A stretch of 64,000 nucleotides of DNA, taken from contig NZ_CP034539.1 of NCBI RefSeq assembly GCF_003963535.1, positions 4,774,001 to 4,838,000 on the forward strand. The letters are read 5' to 3'. The notes beneath the pieces are model-generated. The model did no database searches and had not been told where the DNA came from. It saw nothing but the letters and a program-made list of their open reading frames with translations. The position numbers and the translations under genes were made by a program. Positions 9,195-18,347 of this stretch are shown here, in pieces. Numbering within the stretch: the first letter of the stretch is position 1; each line of letters starts with the position of its first letter. The DNA is from Streptomyces cyaneochromogenes (GTDB lineage Bacteria; Actinomycetota; Actinomycetes; Streptomycetales; Streptomycetaceae).

Positions 9195-12100
9195 TCAGGG
9201 CGCCCGTTCGGCCGGGACGTGGAGGTCGCGCACGGCCTCGTCGAGTTCGCGCAGGACGTCGTCGTAGGTGAGGGCGGTGCCCCGGGTGTGCTCGGCGGTG
9301 AACCGCTCGGCTCCCAGGGCGGTGCGGGCGGCGGACTCGGCCCGCTCGGCGTACGTGCGCTCCGGCAGGAGGCGCGGATGGCCACCGCGCCAGTGCTCCG
9401 AGGCGGCGAGCAGGCGGACCGCGCGCGGATGGTCGCCGAGGCGGGTCAGCAGCTCCGCCGCGCCATCCGCGAGGGTCGCCGTGATCACGTCGGAACAGCG
9501 GTTCTCCACGGCCATGCGCAGGGTGGCGGCCAGGCGGGGCAGTCCGTGGGTCGGACCCGACTCCGCCGTCACCGTCAGGGCGTCGACCGCGTTCAGCATC
9601 GCGAGGAACTGGGGCGGTGGCGTGGCGCGCCCGGTCTCCACGCGGGCCGCCTCACACAGCTCACGCGCGCGTGCGGTGTCCTTGTCGTCCAGCGCGATCT
9701 GGGCCCGCATCAGCAGGACGAACGCCCGGGAGTCCGCCACGCCGTACCGGTCGGCCGCGGCGCTCGCCTCGTCCAGCGCGGCCACGGCGGCCGTACGGTC
9801 GCCCGAGCGATAGGCGATCTCGGCGAGCCGGGCGATGAGGAAGGGCGTCTCGGCGTACGCGCCCACCTCGTGGGCGAGGCGCAGCGCCTCCTCGAACTCG
9901 CCCCTGGCCTCCTCGAAGCGGCTGCGCAGCATGGCCGTCTCGCCGACCGCGCTGCACACCTGGGCCCGCATCCACCGGTCGCCGGCCCGGCGGCTGAGGC
10001 TCCGCAGCTCCGCGAGGCCGACGTCGACGTTCGCCAAGCCGCCCGGTGAGTCGACCAGCATGTGTGTGCGGAACATCAGGATGCAGCCGACCTCCCAGTC
10101 GCCGCCGTGCGCACGGCAGTTGGCCAGCACGGCGTCCATGACAGGCCCGGCGTTCGCCGTCTCACCCAGCATGTAGTGGGTCAACGGCCAGACCAGGCCC
10201 GGGAGGCGGGCAGATTCGGGGCCGCCCCGCGCGAAGTGGGCCCGCATCCGCTCGACGTACCGTTTCAGTCGTTCCTCCCGCCAGTGCTCCACCGGTTCGA
10301 ATTCGATGGCGAGGAACAGATGCAGCATGCGCAGACTCATCCGGGGTGCGTGCCGTGGGTGGTGTGCCTGGCCTTCCGGGGCGGAGAGGAAGGCGTCCAC
10401 GGGGTCGGCCGCGGGGGCGGCACCGAGGGCGGCGGCATCCAGGGAGGCGCACAGGCGCAGGATCCGGTCGATCCAAGCCGCGCCCTCGACGCGGTAGTTG
10501 CGCAGCCACCAGAACCAGCCCATGGCGAGGGCGATGGACGTGGCGTCCGCTTCGTCGCCTGCCGTGAGGGCGCGGTCGAGGGCCGCCCGGATGTTGTCCA
10601 GCTCCGTCTCCAGGCGGGATATCCACGGGAGTTGGCGGGCGGAGCGCAGCAGCGGGTCGGCCTCCTCGACGAGGGCGCGCACCCATGCGCGGTGCCGGCG
10701 CTCGGCGGCGAGGAGCAGCTCGGGAGCCTCGGTGGCGCGCTCGACGGCGTATTCGTGGATGGTCTCCAGCATGCGGTACCGCATGCCGTCTGAGCCGTCC
10801 CGCTCGCACGGGGTGGCCACGATCAGGGACTTGTCGACGAGCGCGCCGATGAGGTCGGCGGCCGGGCCGGTGCACACGGCCTCCGCCGCCGTGAGGTCCC
10901 AGCCGCCCGCGAAGACGGACACCTCGCGCAGCACCGTCCGCTCCCGCTCGTCGAGCAGCTCCCAGGACCAGTCGACGACGGCGCGCAGGGTCTGCTGGCG
11001 GGGCAGGACCGTGCGGCTTCCGGAGGTGAGGAGGCGGAAGCGGTCGTCGAGGCGGTCGGCGATCTGGCGAGGTGTGAGCAGCCGTAGCCGGGCCGCCGCC
11101 AGCTCGATGGCGAGGGGCAGTCCGTCGAGGCGGCGGCAGATCTCCGCGACGGCACCCTCCTCGCGCGCGTCGCGCAGCACGGCGGCGGCGTCGGGGCGGA
11201 CCGCCGCCGCGCGCTCCGCGAAGAGGCGGTGCGCCTGGTCGGGGAGCAGGGGCTCGACCGGACGCACCGACTCGCCGGGGACGCCCAGGGGTTCGCGGCT
11301 GGTGGCGAGGACGGTGAGGCCCGGGCAGCGGGTGAGGAGGTTCTCGGCGAGGGCGGCGGCCGCGCCGATGACATGTTCGCAGTTGTCAAGGATCAGGAGT
11401 TGGCTGCGCGGGGCGCAGTACTCGATCAGCAGGGCGAGCGGGTCGTCCTGCGGGGCCGTCAGTTCGGTGGTCTTGAGCACGGTCTCGCGCAGACCGAGCG
11501 CGCTGACCACCGCGCCTGGCACCGCCTCCGGGTGGTCGAGCGGGGCGAGCTCGACCAGCCATGCCTGTGGGAGCCCGGCGGCGGCTTCCTCGGCGAGGCG
11601 GGTCTTTCCAGAGCCGCCCGGTCCGGTGAGCGTGACCAGTCTGGCCCTGTGCAATTCGGAACGGATGGCGTGGAGTTCGAGTTCCCGGCCCACGAAAGAG
11701 GTAAGGCGGGGGCGGAGGTTGCCGTTGCGTTCGGGGTGGACAGGGGGGTGTGCGTGGAGTGGGGGGTGCGGGTGGAGAGAGGGGTGTGGGCGGTGAGAGG
11801 GGTGCGGGTGGTGTGGGGTCTGTTGGCTGGGCTGCGGTTGGCTGGGCTGCGGTTGGCTGGGCTGCGGTTGGGGTTTCGCAGCAAGGGACGGCTGCGTACT
11901 TGTCTCGACGGGCGCCGGTGTCAGCAGGTCGGTGTGCAGGGCGCGGAGCTGCGGGCCGGGGTCCGTTCCCAGGCCTTCGGCCAGGGTGCGGCGGGCCGTT
12001 TCGTACGCGGCCAGGGCGTCCGCGGGGCGGGCCGTGTCGCGCAGGGCGCGGATGAGCAGGGCGTGCAGTGGTTCGTCGTACGGGTGCGTGGTGGTCAGTT

Positions 12101-12632
12101 CCCGGAGTTCCGGTACGGCGGCGTGGGCGCGGCCGAGTCGTAGGTCCGCCTCGATGCGGGCTCGGGTCGCCTCCAGGCGCAGGGCCTCCGGGCGGGTGGC
12201 GGCGGCGGTGCGGTCGGGGAGGTCTGCGAGGGCCGGGCCGCGCCACAGGGCGAGGGCGGTGGTGAGGGTCCGGGCGGCGGAGGACGGGTCGCCTCGGCCG
12301 AGGGCCGCGGTGCCCTCGTGTACGAGGCGTTCGAAGACGAACAGGTCCACGTCGTCGTGTGCTGCCGTGAGGCGGTAGCCGCCGGGGGCGGAGGTGACGG
12401 TGTCCTTGCCGAGGGTGCGGCGCAGGCGGGCGATCAGGGCCTGGAGGGCGGCGGGGGCGTCCTGGGGCGGGGCGCCGGCCCAGACCTCGTCGATCAGGGT
12501 GTCGGGGGTGGTGATGTGGCCGGGGCGCAGGGTGAGGGACGTGAGCAGGGCGCGGAGGCGGGGGCCGCCGATGGGTACGACGGTGCCCTGGTCGTCTTCG
12601 GCCTGGGTGACGCCCAGGATTCTGTACCGCAC
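9195..12632 (-). CDS. AfsR/SARP-type regulator with BTAD, NB-ARC ATPase and TPR region
   Basis: 1145 residues. Residues 1-95 are an OmpR-like winged helix ('PRLRALLTSLTLRPG', 'TLIDEVWAGAPP') and about 100-245 a bacterial transcriptional activator domain. A His/Pro/Gln-rich linker (about 250-310) leads to a STAND ATPase with P-loop 'GPGGSGKT' (about 335) and a Walker-B-like 'LLILDNCEHV', then a long TPR-like helical tail. Such proteins activate secondary-metabolite promoters after ATP- and partner-dependent switching. The start is a GTG at 12632 that gives a canonical N-terminus but has no clear ribosome site. It converges on the ECF gene with a 62-bp gap. Targets cannot be read from the sequence. 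Confidence 0.9.
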   Translation of the reverse strand: MRYRILGVTQAEDDQGTVVPIGGPRLRALLTSLTLRPGHITTPDTLIDEVWAGAPPQDAPAALQALIARLRRTLGKDTVTSAPGGYRLTAAHDDVDLFVFERLVHEGTAALGRGDPSSAARTLTTALALWRGPALADLPDRTAAATRPEALRLEATRARIEADLRLGRAHAAVPELRELTTTHPYDEPLHALLIRALRDTARPADALAAYETARRTLAEGLGTDPGPQLRALHTDLLTPAPVETSTQPSLAAKPQPQPSQPQPSQPQPSQQTPHHPHPSHRPHPSLHPHPPLHAHPPVHPERNGNLRPRLTSFVGRELELHAIRSELHRARLVTLTGPGGSGKTRLAEEAAAGLPQAWLVELAPLDHPEAVPGAVVSALGLRETVLKTTELTAPQDDPLALLIEYCAPRSQLLILDNCEHVIGAAAALAENLLTRCPGLTVLATSREPLGVPGESVRPVEPLLPDQAHRLFAERAAAVRPDAAAVLRDAREEGAVAEICRRLDGLPLAIELAAARLRLLTPRQIADRLDDRFRLLTSGSRTVLPRQQTLRAVVDWSWELLDERERTVLREVSVFAGGWDLTAAEAVCTGPAADLIGALVDKSLIVATPCERDGSDGMRYRMLETIHEYAVERATEAPELLLAAERRHRAWVRALVEEADPLLRSARQLPWISRLETELDNIRAALDRALTAGDEADATSIALAMGWFWWLRNYRVEGAAWIDRILRLCASLDAAALGAAPAADPVDAFLSAPEGQAHHPRHAPRMSLRMLHLFLAIEFEPVEHWREERLKRYVERMRAHFARGGPESARLPGLVWPLTHYMLGETANAGPVMDAVLANCRAHGGDWEVGCILMFRTHMLVDSPGGLANVDVGLAELRSLSRRAGDRWMRAQVCSAVGETAMLRSRFEEARGEFEEALRLAHEVGAYAETPFLIARLAEIAYRSGDRTAAVAALDEASAAADRYGVADSRAFVLLMRAQIALDDKDTARARELCEAARVETGRATPPPQFLAMLNAVDALTVTAESGPTHGLPRLAATLRMAVENRCSDVITATLADGAAELLTRLGDHPRAVRLLAASEHWRGGHPRLLPERTYAERAESAARTALGAERFTAEHTRGTALTYDDVLRELDEAVRDLHVPAERAP
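11825..11869. repeat. Three 15-bp tandem repeats in the SARP linker
   Basis: GGCTGGGCTGCGGTT occurs three times in direct succession and encodes the repeated Gln-Pro-Ser linker on the minus strand. Degenerate G/T-rich repeats continue towards 11740 and encode the His/Pro stretch. Expansion by slippage is likely, so linker length should vary between strains. Confidence 0.85.
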
Positions 12633-12727
12633 CGGGTCATTGTCGCGGGGGTGGATGTTGGGGGCACGGGTTTTGTCGGCGTCGGGTGTCGTGGGTGAGG
12701 TGGCCGTTCGGCGCGGCGGGAGGGGTT

Positions 12728-12860
12728 TCGCCCCCGCCGCCCCTACCCGTCCCGTCCTCCAGGGGCTCCGCCCCTTCGACCCCGGGCCCTTCTGGGGGCT
12801 GCGCCCCCAGACCCCCGCTTCGGCCCTTGAGGGGCCTCGTCCTCAAACGCCGGACGGGCT
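12728..12860. repeat. Dispersed GC-rich intergenic repeat, copy 2
   Basis: Same block order as copy 1, with an extra AGGGGCTCCGCCCCTTCGAC hairpin block. It lies upstream of the SARP start and downstream of the asparagine-synthetase-like gene. The element ends with CCTCAAACGCCGGACGGGCT. Confidence 0.8.
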
Positions 12861-12883
12861 GACATGCCTGGTCCGGCGCTGAG

Positions 12884-13150
12884 ATGTGGCCCCGGTTCGA
12901 GGGGCGCCCTGCGGGTGGGTGGGGGGTTGGGACGGCGGGACCCCGTCCTCGAACACCGCACGGGCCGAAACGCCCGGGCCGGCGCTGAGATGTGGCCCCG
13001 GTTCGAGGGGCGCCCTGCGGGTGGGTGGGGGCTCGGGACGGCGGCCTCCCCCTCGAACGCCACACGCGCCGAAACGCCCGGGCCGGCGCCGAGAAGTCGC
13101 CCTCGCCCCAGTGGCGCCCCCCTGCGCGTGGGTGAGGGGTCGGGACAGCC
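12884..13150. repeat. Tandem array of three ~106-bp units
   Basis: GCGCTGAGATGTGGCCCCGG begins units at about 12884 and 12990, and a diverged copy (GCGCCGAGAAGTCGCCCTCG) begins near 13089. Each unit continues with GTTCGAGGGGCGCCCTGCGG and a G-rich tract and contains a CTCGAACRCC block related to the dispersed repeat. The array looks like local amplification of part of that element. Confidence 0.75.
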
Positions 13151-13188
13151 CTGCGCAGCCTCGCCGGCGGCCACAGCAGCCACCGCCC

Positions 13189-15294
13189 CTACCCCCGCCG
13201 CACCCCCGTCCCCGCCCCCGCCCCCAACGCCCCCCTCTGCGGCGTGATCCCCGCCGGTACCGCTCGTTGTCGGGCGGGGGTGCCTGTCCAGCAGGTGCCG
13301 CGGCGGGACAGTAGGCGGCGTAGCCAGAGTTCCAGGGAGACGAGGTCGGCCAGGCCGTCCAGGGGGAGGGGTTCGCCCTCGGCCGCTGCTCGGAGGGCCT
13401 TGCGGACCACTCGGGCCTCCACCAGGCCCGCCTGGGCGAGGAGGGGGGTTCCGAAGAGGGCCATCAGGGAGTCGGCGGCCACTCTCAGGCCGGTTCGTGC
13501 CGCCACCGCCGACGACGCGTGGGAGGGGGCGCCCCAGCCGGGTGGGAGGTCGGCCACTCCGGCGCCCTCCAGGACCGTACGGAGTATCTCGGCGCGGGCG
13601 CCGGGCTGGACTCGTAGGGCCTCGGGGAGGGCGCGGCAGGCGCGGACGACCTGGTTGTCGAGGAAGGGGGCGTGCAGGCGCTGGAAGCGGACCTCGGCGG
13701 CCTGTTCCAGGACGCGGAGGTCCGCGGCGTGGCGGGCCAGGGCGGCACGCGCGCGGTAGTCGCCGGGACGCTGGCCCGGGCCGACCCCGTTGCGGTGCGA
13801 CGCCGCTTGCAGGCGAACCGATACTTCAGCGAGCGCCTCGCCGGTCAGCCAGCGTGCCGCCGGGCCCGGTCTGGCCCAGGTGAGCGCGGCGAGCGACGCC
13901 CCTACGGCACCTCCGGGTTCGTCGAAGCGGCGGTGGAGGAGGCGGTCCGCCAGGGCGTCCAGGCCCGTTCGGTAGGGAGTGCGGGCCAGCTTGCGTGCCG
14001 CGCCGTACACGCGCGCGGGGACCAGCACCGAGCCGTCCGCCTTGGCCAGCGCCGCGACCGGGCGGACCAGGTGGCGCCGTTTGCGGTCCATCAGGAGGTC
14101 CGCGAGGCGGGCCGGGTGCGCGTCCAGGACCTGGCGGGCGCCGTAGCCGGTGAAGTGGTCCGCACTGCCCGACGCCAGGCGTGCGCGGTGCCTCGCCGCC
14201 GTCACCAGGCTCGGGCCCGGCTCGTCCGTCAGCGGGCCGTCCAGGTCGGCGTACGGGAGTGTGTCCTCGCCGCCGGTCACCACCACGTGGTGCAGGCGCG
14301 GGTTGGCCGCCAGGGTTCCGGCGCGTTCCAGTTCGGCCTCGCGGCCGCCGACCGCCAGGTCGTTGAAAGTGACTGCCAGGAGGCGCTCCCCCGCGCCCGT
14401 GCCGTGGCCCAGGACCGTGCCCGGCATCCCCGGCAGGCCCGCGGCGAGCAGCGCCAGCGTGCCGGAGGCGGGGCCGCCGGACAGGTCCGCGCCGATGCCC
14501 GGAACCGGCATCCCGCGCGCGGCACGCCGTTCGGCGGGGCCCATCCCGGGCACCGGGCCTGGGTCTATGTCGGCGCCGGGCACATGGCGCGGCGCGGACA
14601 GACGCGCGCGTACCGCCTCCACCAGGGCGTCGCGTACGGCGTCCACCGCGCTGTCCGGATCGGCCGTCGGCGCCGCCACCGCCAGCGAGGCGACCGGTTC
14701 GTACCCGGCGATCTCGCGCGCCCCGGCGCGCAGGATCAGCGCATGCCCCGGCGGAATGCGTCGTACGCCGTCGTACGGGGTGGAGTCGTGCAGGGCGGCC
14801 GGTACGTCGGGGGCGGCGAGCAGTGCGGCGAGGTGGCCGAAGTCGAGGTTGGCCTCGATGAGGTCGGCGAGGGGGAGCGCGGCCGTCGCGTACGCCGTAC
14901 CGCCCGCCCAGGGGGTGTAGAACACCGGCCGCGCGCCCGCCAGATCGCCGCACACCGTGACCCGGCGGCCGACCTGGACGACGGCCGTGTAGCTGCCGGA
15001 CCACGCCGTCAGATGCCGAAGTGCCCCTCCGCGCGCGGCGAACAGGCCGACCCGCAGCTGTTCGTCGCTCGCCCCGCAGGTGCCGAGCACCGCGATCCGG
15101 GTCTGCGCGTCGGCCTTGACCACGCGCACCTCGTCCGGGCGCCAGTCGCCGACCGCCCACAGCGGATCGGGGTCACCCCACAGGAGTTGGGAGCCCACCG
15201 GGTGCACGGTCTCGCCGTCGCTTCCGGTCGCCCCCGCGGAGCCGATCCCGGCTGCCACCGCGGTGGTGCTGCTCCATCCCACCAACCACCGCAT
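13189..15294 (-). CDS. Asparagine-synthetase-like protein (class B fold, atypical catalytic motifs)
   Basis: About 701 residues. The N-terminal ~200 residues look like the glutaminase half of AsnB ('GDLAGARPVFYTPW', 'IPPGHALIL') but the protein starts Met-Arg-Trp, so the Cys nucleophile after Met is absent. The ATP-pyrophosphatase half has 'LSGGPASGTLAL' where the family PPi loop is SGGxDS, so the Asp is replaced, and ends with the 'RFQRLHAPFLDN' region. Such proteins include lasso-peptide cyclases and uncharacterised Streptomyces relatives; no lasso precursor or B-protein genes lie nearby. The ATG at 15294 has GGAGG 6 bases upstream, which rejects a longer ORF. Function unknown, possibly non-catalytic. 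Confidence 0.82.
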   Translation of the reverse strand: MRWLVGWSSTTAVAAGIGSAGATGSDGETVHPVGSQLLWGDPDPLWAVGDWRPDEVRVVKADAQTRIAVLGTCGASDEQLRVGLFAARGGALRHLTAWSGSYTAVVQVGRRVTVCGDLAGARPVFYTPWAGGTAYATAALPLADLIEANLDFGHLAALLAAPDVPAALHDSTPYDGVRRIPPGHALILRAGAREIAGYEPVASLAVAAPTADPDSAVDAVRDALVEAVRARLSAPRHVPGADIDPGPVPGMGPAERRAARGMPVPGIGADLSGGPASGTLALLAAGLPGMPGTVLGHGTGAGERLLAVTFNDLAVGGREAELERAGTLAANPRLHHVVVTGGEDTLPYADLDGPLTDEPGPSLVTAARHRARLASGSADHFTGYGARQVLDAHPARLADLLMDRKRRHLVRPVAALAKADGSVLVPARVYGAARKLARTPYRTGLDALADRLLHRRFDEPGGAVGASLAALTWARPGPAARWLTGEALAEVSVRLQAASHRNGVGPGQRPGDYRARAALARHAADLRVLEQAAEVRFQRLHAPFLDNQVVRACRALPEALRVQPGARAEILRTVLEGAGVADLPPGWGAPSHASSAVAARTGLRVAADSLMALFGTPLLAQAGLVEARVVRKALRAAAEGEPLPLDGLADLVSLELWLRRLLSRRGTCWTGTPARQRAVPAGITPQRGALGAGAGTGVRRG

Positions 15295-16051
15295 CGACGC
15301 CTCCACAGGCTGTGGACAACCAGTGCACCGTACGAACCGGTTCACCATGCTGCCATGAAGGACGCGCGCGGAGGGGTGGCGGAGCCGCTCGAGCTCCGGT
15401 AATCGCGCCCGCGTGGGCGCCCCCGGGCGGCCGCGCGGCACCTGAACTCCCGCACGGGGAAAGGGGATCCACCCTCGCGGAGCGAAGGGATCCGGCCGGG
15501 CGGGGCGAGGAGATCGCGTCACGCCTGCGACGCGAATGCGCCCCCGATGCGCTCCCCGAAAACGCCCTCTGCGCCCTCAAGTACCGTGGTAGGAGCGGTA
15601 ATCACCCGGGAGAACCGGGGTCGATTTTCAGCCAAATCGGCGCCGTAGGGACAGGCTCACGCACGCTCCGTACAAGCCCTCCGCACTACTCGCCGTGCTC
15701 GCCGTGCGCGCAGTCCGGGGAACGGAGTGCGCCCCCCGGACCGATCCGCCACCCGCGGGGATGTAGGCGGCGGAATCCCCCAGCCCACTGGATCCAGTAC
15801 AGCGGGCCGACCCACGCAAGAGCCATGGAACCGCTCCCCCGGTGGCTGGAGAAGAGCGCACGGACGGGCGCACAGCCACACAGCGGGAGCACGCCACAAC
15901 TGTGCGTAGGGGGTGCGCACTTGAGTGCGGACCACAATCCCGCCATCCGGAAGAATGCCCCTTAACGCTTGGGATGCGGCGAACTACGCTGGGTTTACGA
16001 ATGCCGCGTGGTTATGCCAGCGCGGCAGCCGTCTGTGTCGAGGGGTGGCGC
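15295..16051. other. Long divergent intergenic region
   Basis: About 757 bases between the asparagine-synthetase-like gene and the TPR regulator. Short frames here lack coding character. A perfect CGCACT-TG-AGTGCG palindrome at 15916-15929 lies in the likely upstream control region of the plus-strand regulator and could be an operator. Nothing else was recognised. Confidence 0.5.
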
Positions 16052-17476
16052 ATGTCCAGGGAGCAACGCGGGCCGAACGAAAAACTCGGCACCGTTCTCG
16101 CCCTCGCGGGAATCAGCAACGCAGGACTCGCTCGACGCGTCAACGACCTTGGCGCTCAGCGGGGCCTGACTCTTCGCTACGACAAGACCTCGGTGGCGCG
16201 CTGGGTGTCGAAGGGCATGGTGCCGCAGGGTGCCGCGCCCCACCTCATCGCCGCCGCGATCGGCCAGAAGCTCGGCCGCCCTGTGCCGCTCCACGAGATC
16301 GGCCTGGCGGACGCGGACCCCGCACCCGAAGTGGGCCTCGCCTTCCCCCGGGACGTCGGACAGGCGGTGAAGTCGGCGACGGAGCTGTACCGTCTCGACC
16401 TCGCCGGTCGCCGTACCGGCACCGGCGGCATCTGGCAGTCGCTGGCCGGTTCGTTCGCAGTAAGCGCATACGCAACGCCTGCCTCACGGTGGCTGATAAC
16501 CCCGGCCGACAGCTCGGTGGCGCGCGAGGCGAGCCCCTCCGAGGGCTCCGGCGCACCGCTCAAAGTCGGCCACAGCGATGTGCAGAAGCTGCGGGAGGCC
16601 GCCGACGACGCCAGGCGCTGGGACTCCAAGTACGGAGGCGGCGACTGGCGTTCGTCCATGGTGCCGGAGTGTCTGCGGGTGGAGGCGGCGCCGCTGCTGC
16701 TCGGCTCGTACTCCGACGAAGTGGGACGCGCCCTGTTCGGAGCGAGTGCCGAACTCACGCGGCTCGCCGGGTGGATGGCCTTCGACACCGGGCAACAGGA
16801 GGCCGCCCAGCGGTACTACATCCAGGCGCTGCGGCTCGCTCGCGCGGCGGCCGACGTACCCCTCGGCGGGTACGTGCTGGCGTCGATGTCGCTCCAGGCG
16901 ACCTACCGGGGCTTCGGCGACGAGGGCGTCGACCTCGCCCAGGCCGCGCTGGAACGCAACCGTGGCCTCGCCACGGCCCGCACCATGAGCTTCTTCCGCC
17001 TCGTCGAGGCACGCGCACACGCGCGCGCCAGTGACGCACAGGCCGCCGGCGCGGCCCTGAAGGCGTCGGAGAGCTGGCTGGAGCGGTCCAGAGAGGGCGA
17101 CAACGACCCGTCGTGGCTCGGCTTCTACTCCTACGACCGCTTCGCCGCGGACGCCGCGGAGTGCTACCGGGACCTGAAGGCGCCGCGCCAGGTACGGCGG
17201 TTCACGGAGCAGGCGCTGTCGAAGCCGACGGAGGAGTTCGTGCGCTCGCACGGGCTGCGGCTCGTCGTCTCGGCGGTCGCCGAGCTGGAGTCGGGCAATC
17301 TCGACGCGGCATGCGAGCAGGGCGTGCGGGCGGTGGAGGTCGCGGGGCGCATATCGTCCGCGCGCACCACGGAGTACGTGAAGGACCTGCTGCACCGCCT
17401 GGAGCCGTACGGCGACGAGCCCCGGGTCGTCGAACTGCGGGAGCGGGCGCGGCCGCTGCTCATGGCACCGGCCTGA
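16052..17476 (+). CDS. HTH-TPR regulator of the sporulation-associated (NsdA-like) type
   Basis: About 474 residues. The N-terminus has a degenerate helix-turn-helix ('[18 protein letters not shown]', then '[16 protein letters not shown]'), followed by an all-helical TPR-like region ('[20 protein letters not shown]', '[20 protein letters not shown]'). This matches the Streptomyces family of XRE/TPR proteins, NsdA and relatives, that tie development to antibiotic production. The ATG at 16052 is preferred because GAGGGG precedes it; the frame stays open upstream to 15842, so a slightly longer product is possible. From memory the S. coelicolor counterpart is annotated as a sporulation-associated protein. 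DNA targets unknown. Confidence 0.75.
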   Translation: MSREQRGPNEKLGTVLALAGISNAGLARRVNDLGAQRGLTLRYDKTSVARWVSKGMVPQGAAPHLIAAAIGQKLGRPVPLHEIGLADADPAPEVGLAFPRDVGQAVKSATELYRLDLAGRRTGTGGIWQSLAGSFAVSAYATPASRWLITPADSSVAREASPSEGSGAPLKVGHSDVQKLREAADDARRWDSKYGGGDWRSSMVPECLRVEAAPLLLGSYSDEVGRALFGASAELTRLAGWMAFDTGQQEAAQRYYIQALRLARAAADVPLGGYVLASMSLQATYRGFGDEGVDLAQAALERNRGLATARTMSFFRLVEARAHARASDAQAAGAALKASESWLERSREGDNDPSWLGFYSYDRFAADAAECYRDLKAPRQVRRFTEQALSKPTEEFVRSHGLRLVVSAVAELESGNLDAACEQGVRAVEVAGRISSARTTEYVKDLLHRLEPYGDEPRVVELRERARPLLMAPA

Positions 17477-17586
17477 CGGAGACCACGGAGATCTTCGGTA
17501 CACGCACACACGCGCACGCGTGCGGAGCGTTCGGCGGCTCGGCAGACCCGGGCCGCCGCCCCCTCCGTCCTGCCCGGGGCGGGCCG

Positions 17587-18129
17587 TCACGACGCGCTGC
17601 CCGCGCGCCCGAAGCAGCGCTCCAGCTCGTCGAGGTCGTAGAAGGAGCTGCCCTTGGCGATCGGCCGACAGCCGGTCCTGAAGGCGGTCTCCCGCTCGTT
17701 GTAGAACATGCGCAGCAGGTAGGTGTCGCCCTTGCGGAAGGCGTCCCACCGGATGTTCGAGCCCAGCGGCGCCACGGAAGCGCCCCGCCACGGGTTGTCG
17801 GCATAGGTGTACGGCTGCTCGGCCGTGGCACCCTTCGTGCTGCCGGGCAGGCCCATCAGCGCGGCCAGCGGAATGATCTCCTCGGCGTGGTAGAAGTCCT
17901 CGGCGTCGCTCAGGTACCCGAACCAGGCCGCGTCCCGCTTGGAGATGAACCGCTCCATGCCCCATCCCCTCAGTACGTCGCGGGCGGCGCGGTGGGTGGT
18001 GGGCTGGTCGGTGATCGACTTCAGGGTGCTCGCGAGCCGCTGGTCGTTCGCGATGTGGTCGCGGTAGGCCACGGCGCCGGCCGCCTTGTGGAAGTAGAGG
18101 AGGTCGACGTCGGTGCGGGTCGGGCTCAC
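17587..18129 (-). pseudogene. Decayed histidine phosphatase (C-terminal remnant)
   Basis: This 180-codon frame resembles the C-terminal half of a secreted MINPP/phytase-like histidine phosphatase. It keeps the HAE proton-donor motif in 'FYHAEEIIPLAALMG' and the terminal 'IAKGSSFYDLDELERCF'. The N-terminal half with RHGxRxP and a signal peptide is absent. Two internal joints, after 'AARDVLRG' and before 'HAEEIIP', bring together segments I expect to be tens of residues apart in full-length relatives. I read it as a gene eroded by in-frame deletions; an unusual mini-protein is less likely. It lies between the TPR regulator and lhgO. Confidence 0.65.
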
Positions 18130-18347
18130 CTGTGCGGCAGCCGGGGGATCTGCCGCATCGTCGGAGCGGTACGTGAAGACGCCGTGGCCGGATCACGGCT
18201 GATGAGTGGCCGGAAGTCCCGCCCTTGCCAAAGGTTCCCCTCTGGAATCGCCTTGTCCGCCCGGCGCCGCCCCCGCGGGTGCCCCGCGGGGGGTTTGAGG
18301 GCGTTGTCAGTGGCGCAGTGCATTATCGAAACCGGGAGGTGGAGCAG

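Noticed and set aside
13189-15294. Lasso-peptide biosynthetic cluster
   Set aside because: The asparagine-synthetase-like gene alone suggested a cyclase, but no precursor, PqqD-like or transglutaminase-like gene is present and the catalytic motifs are altered.
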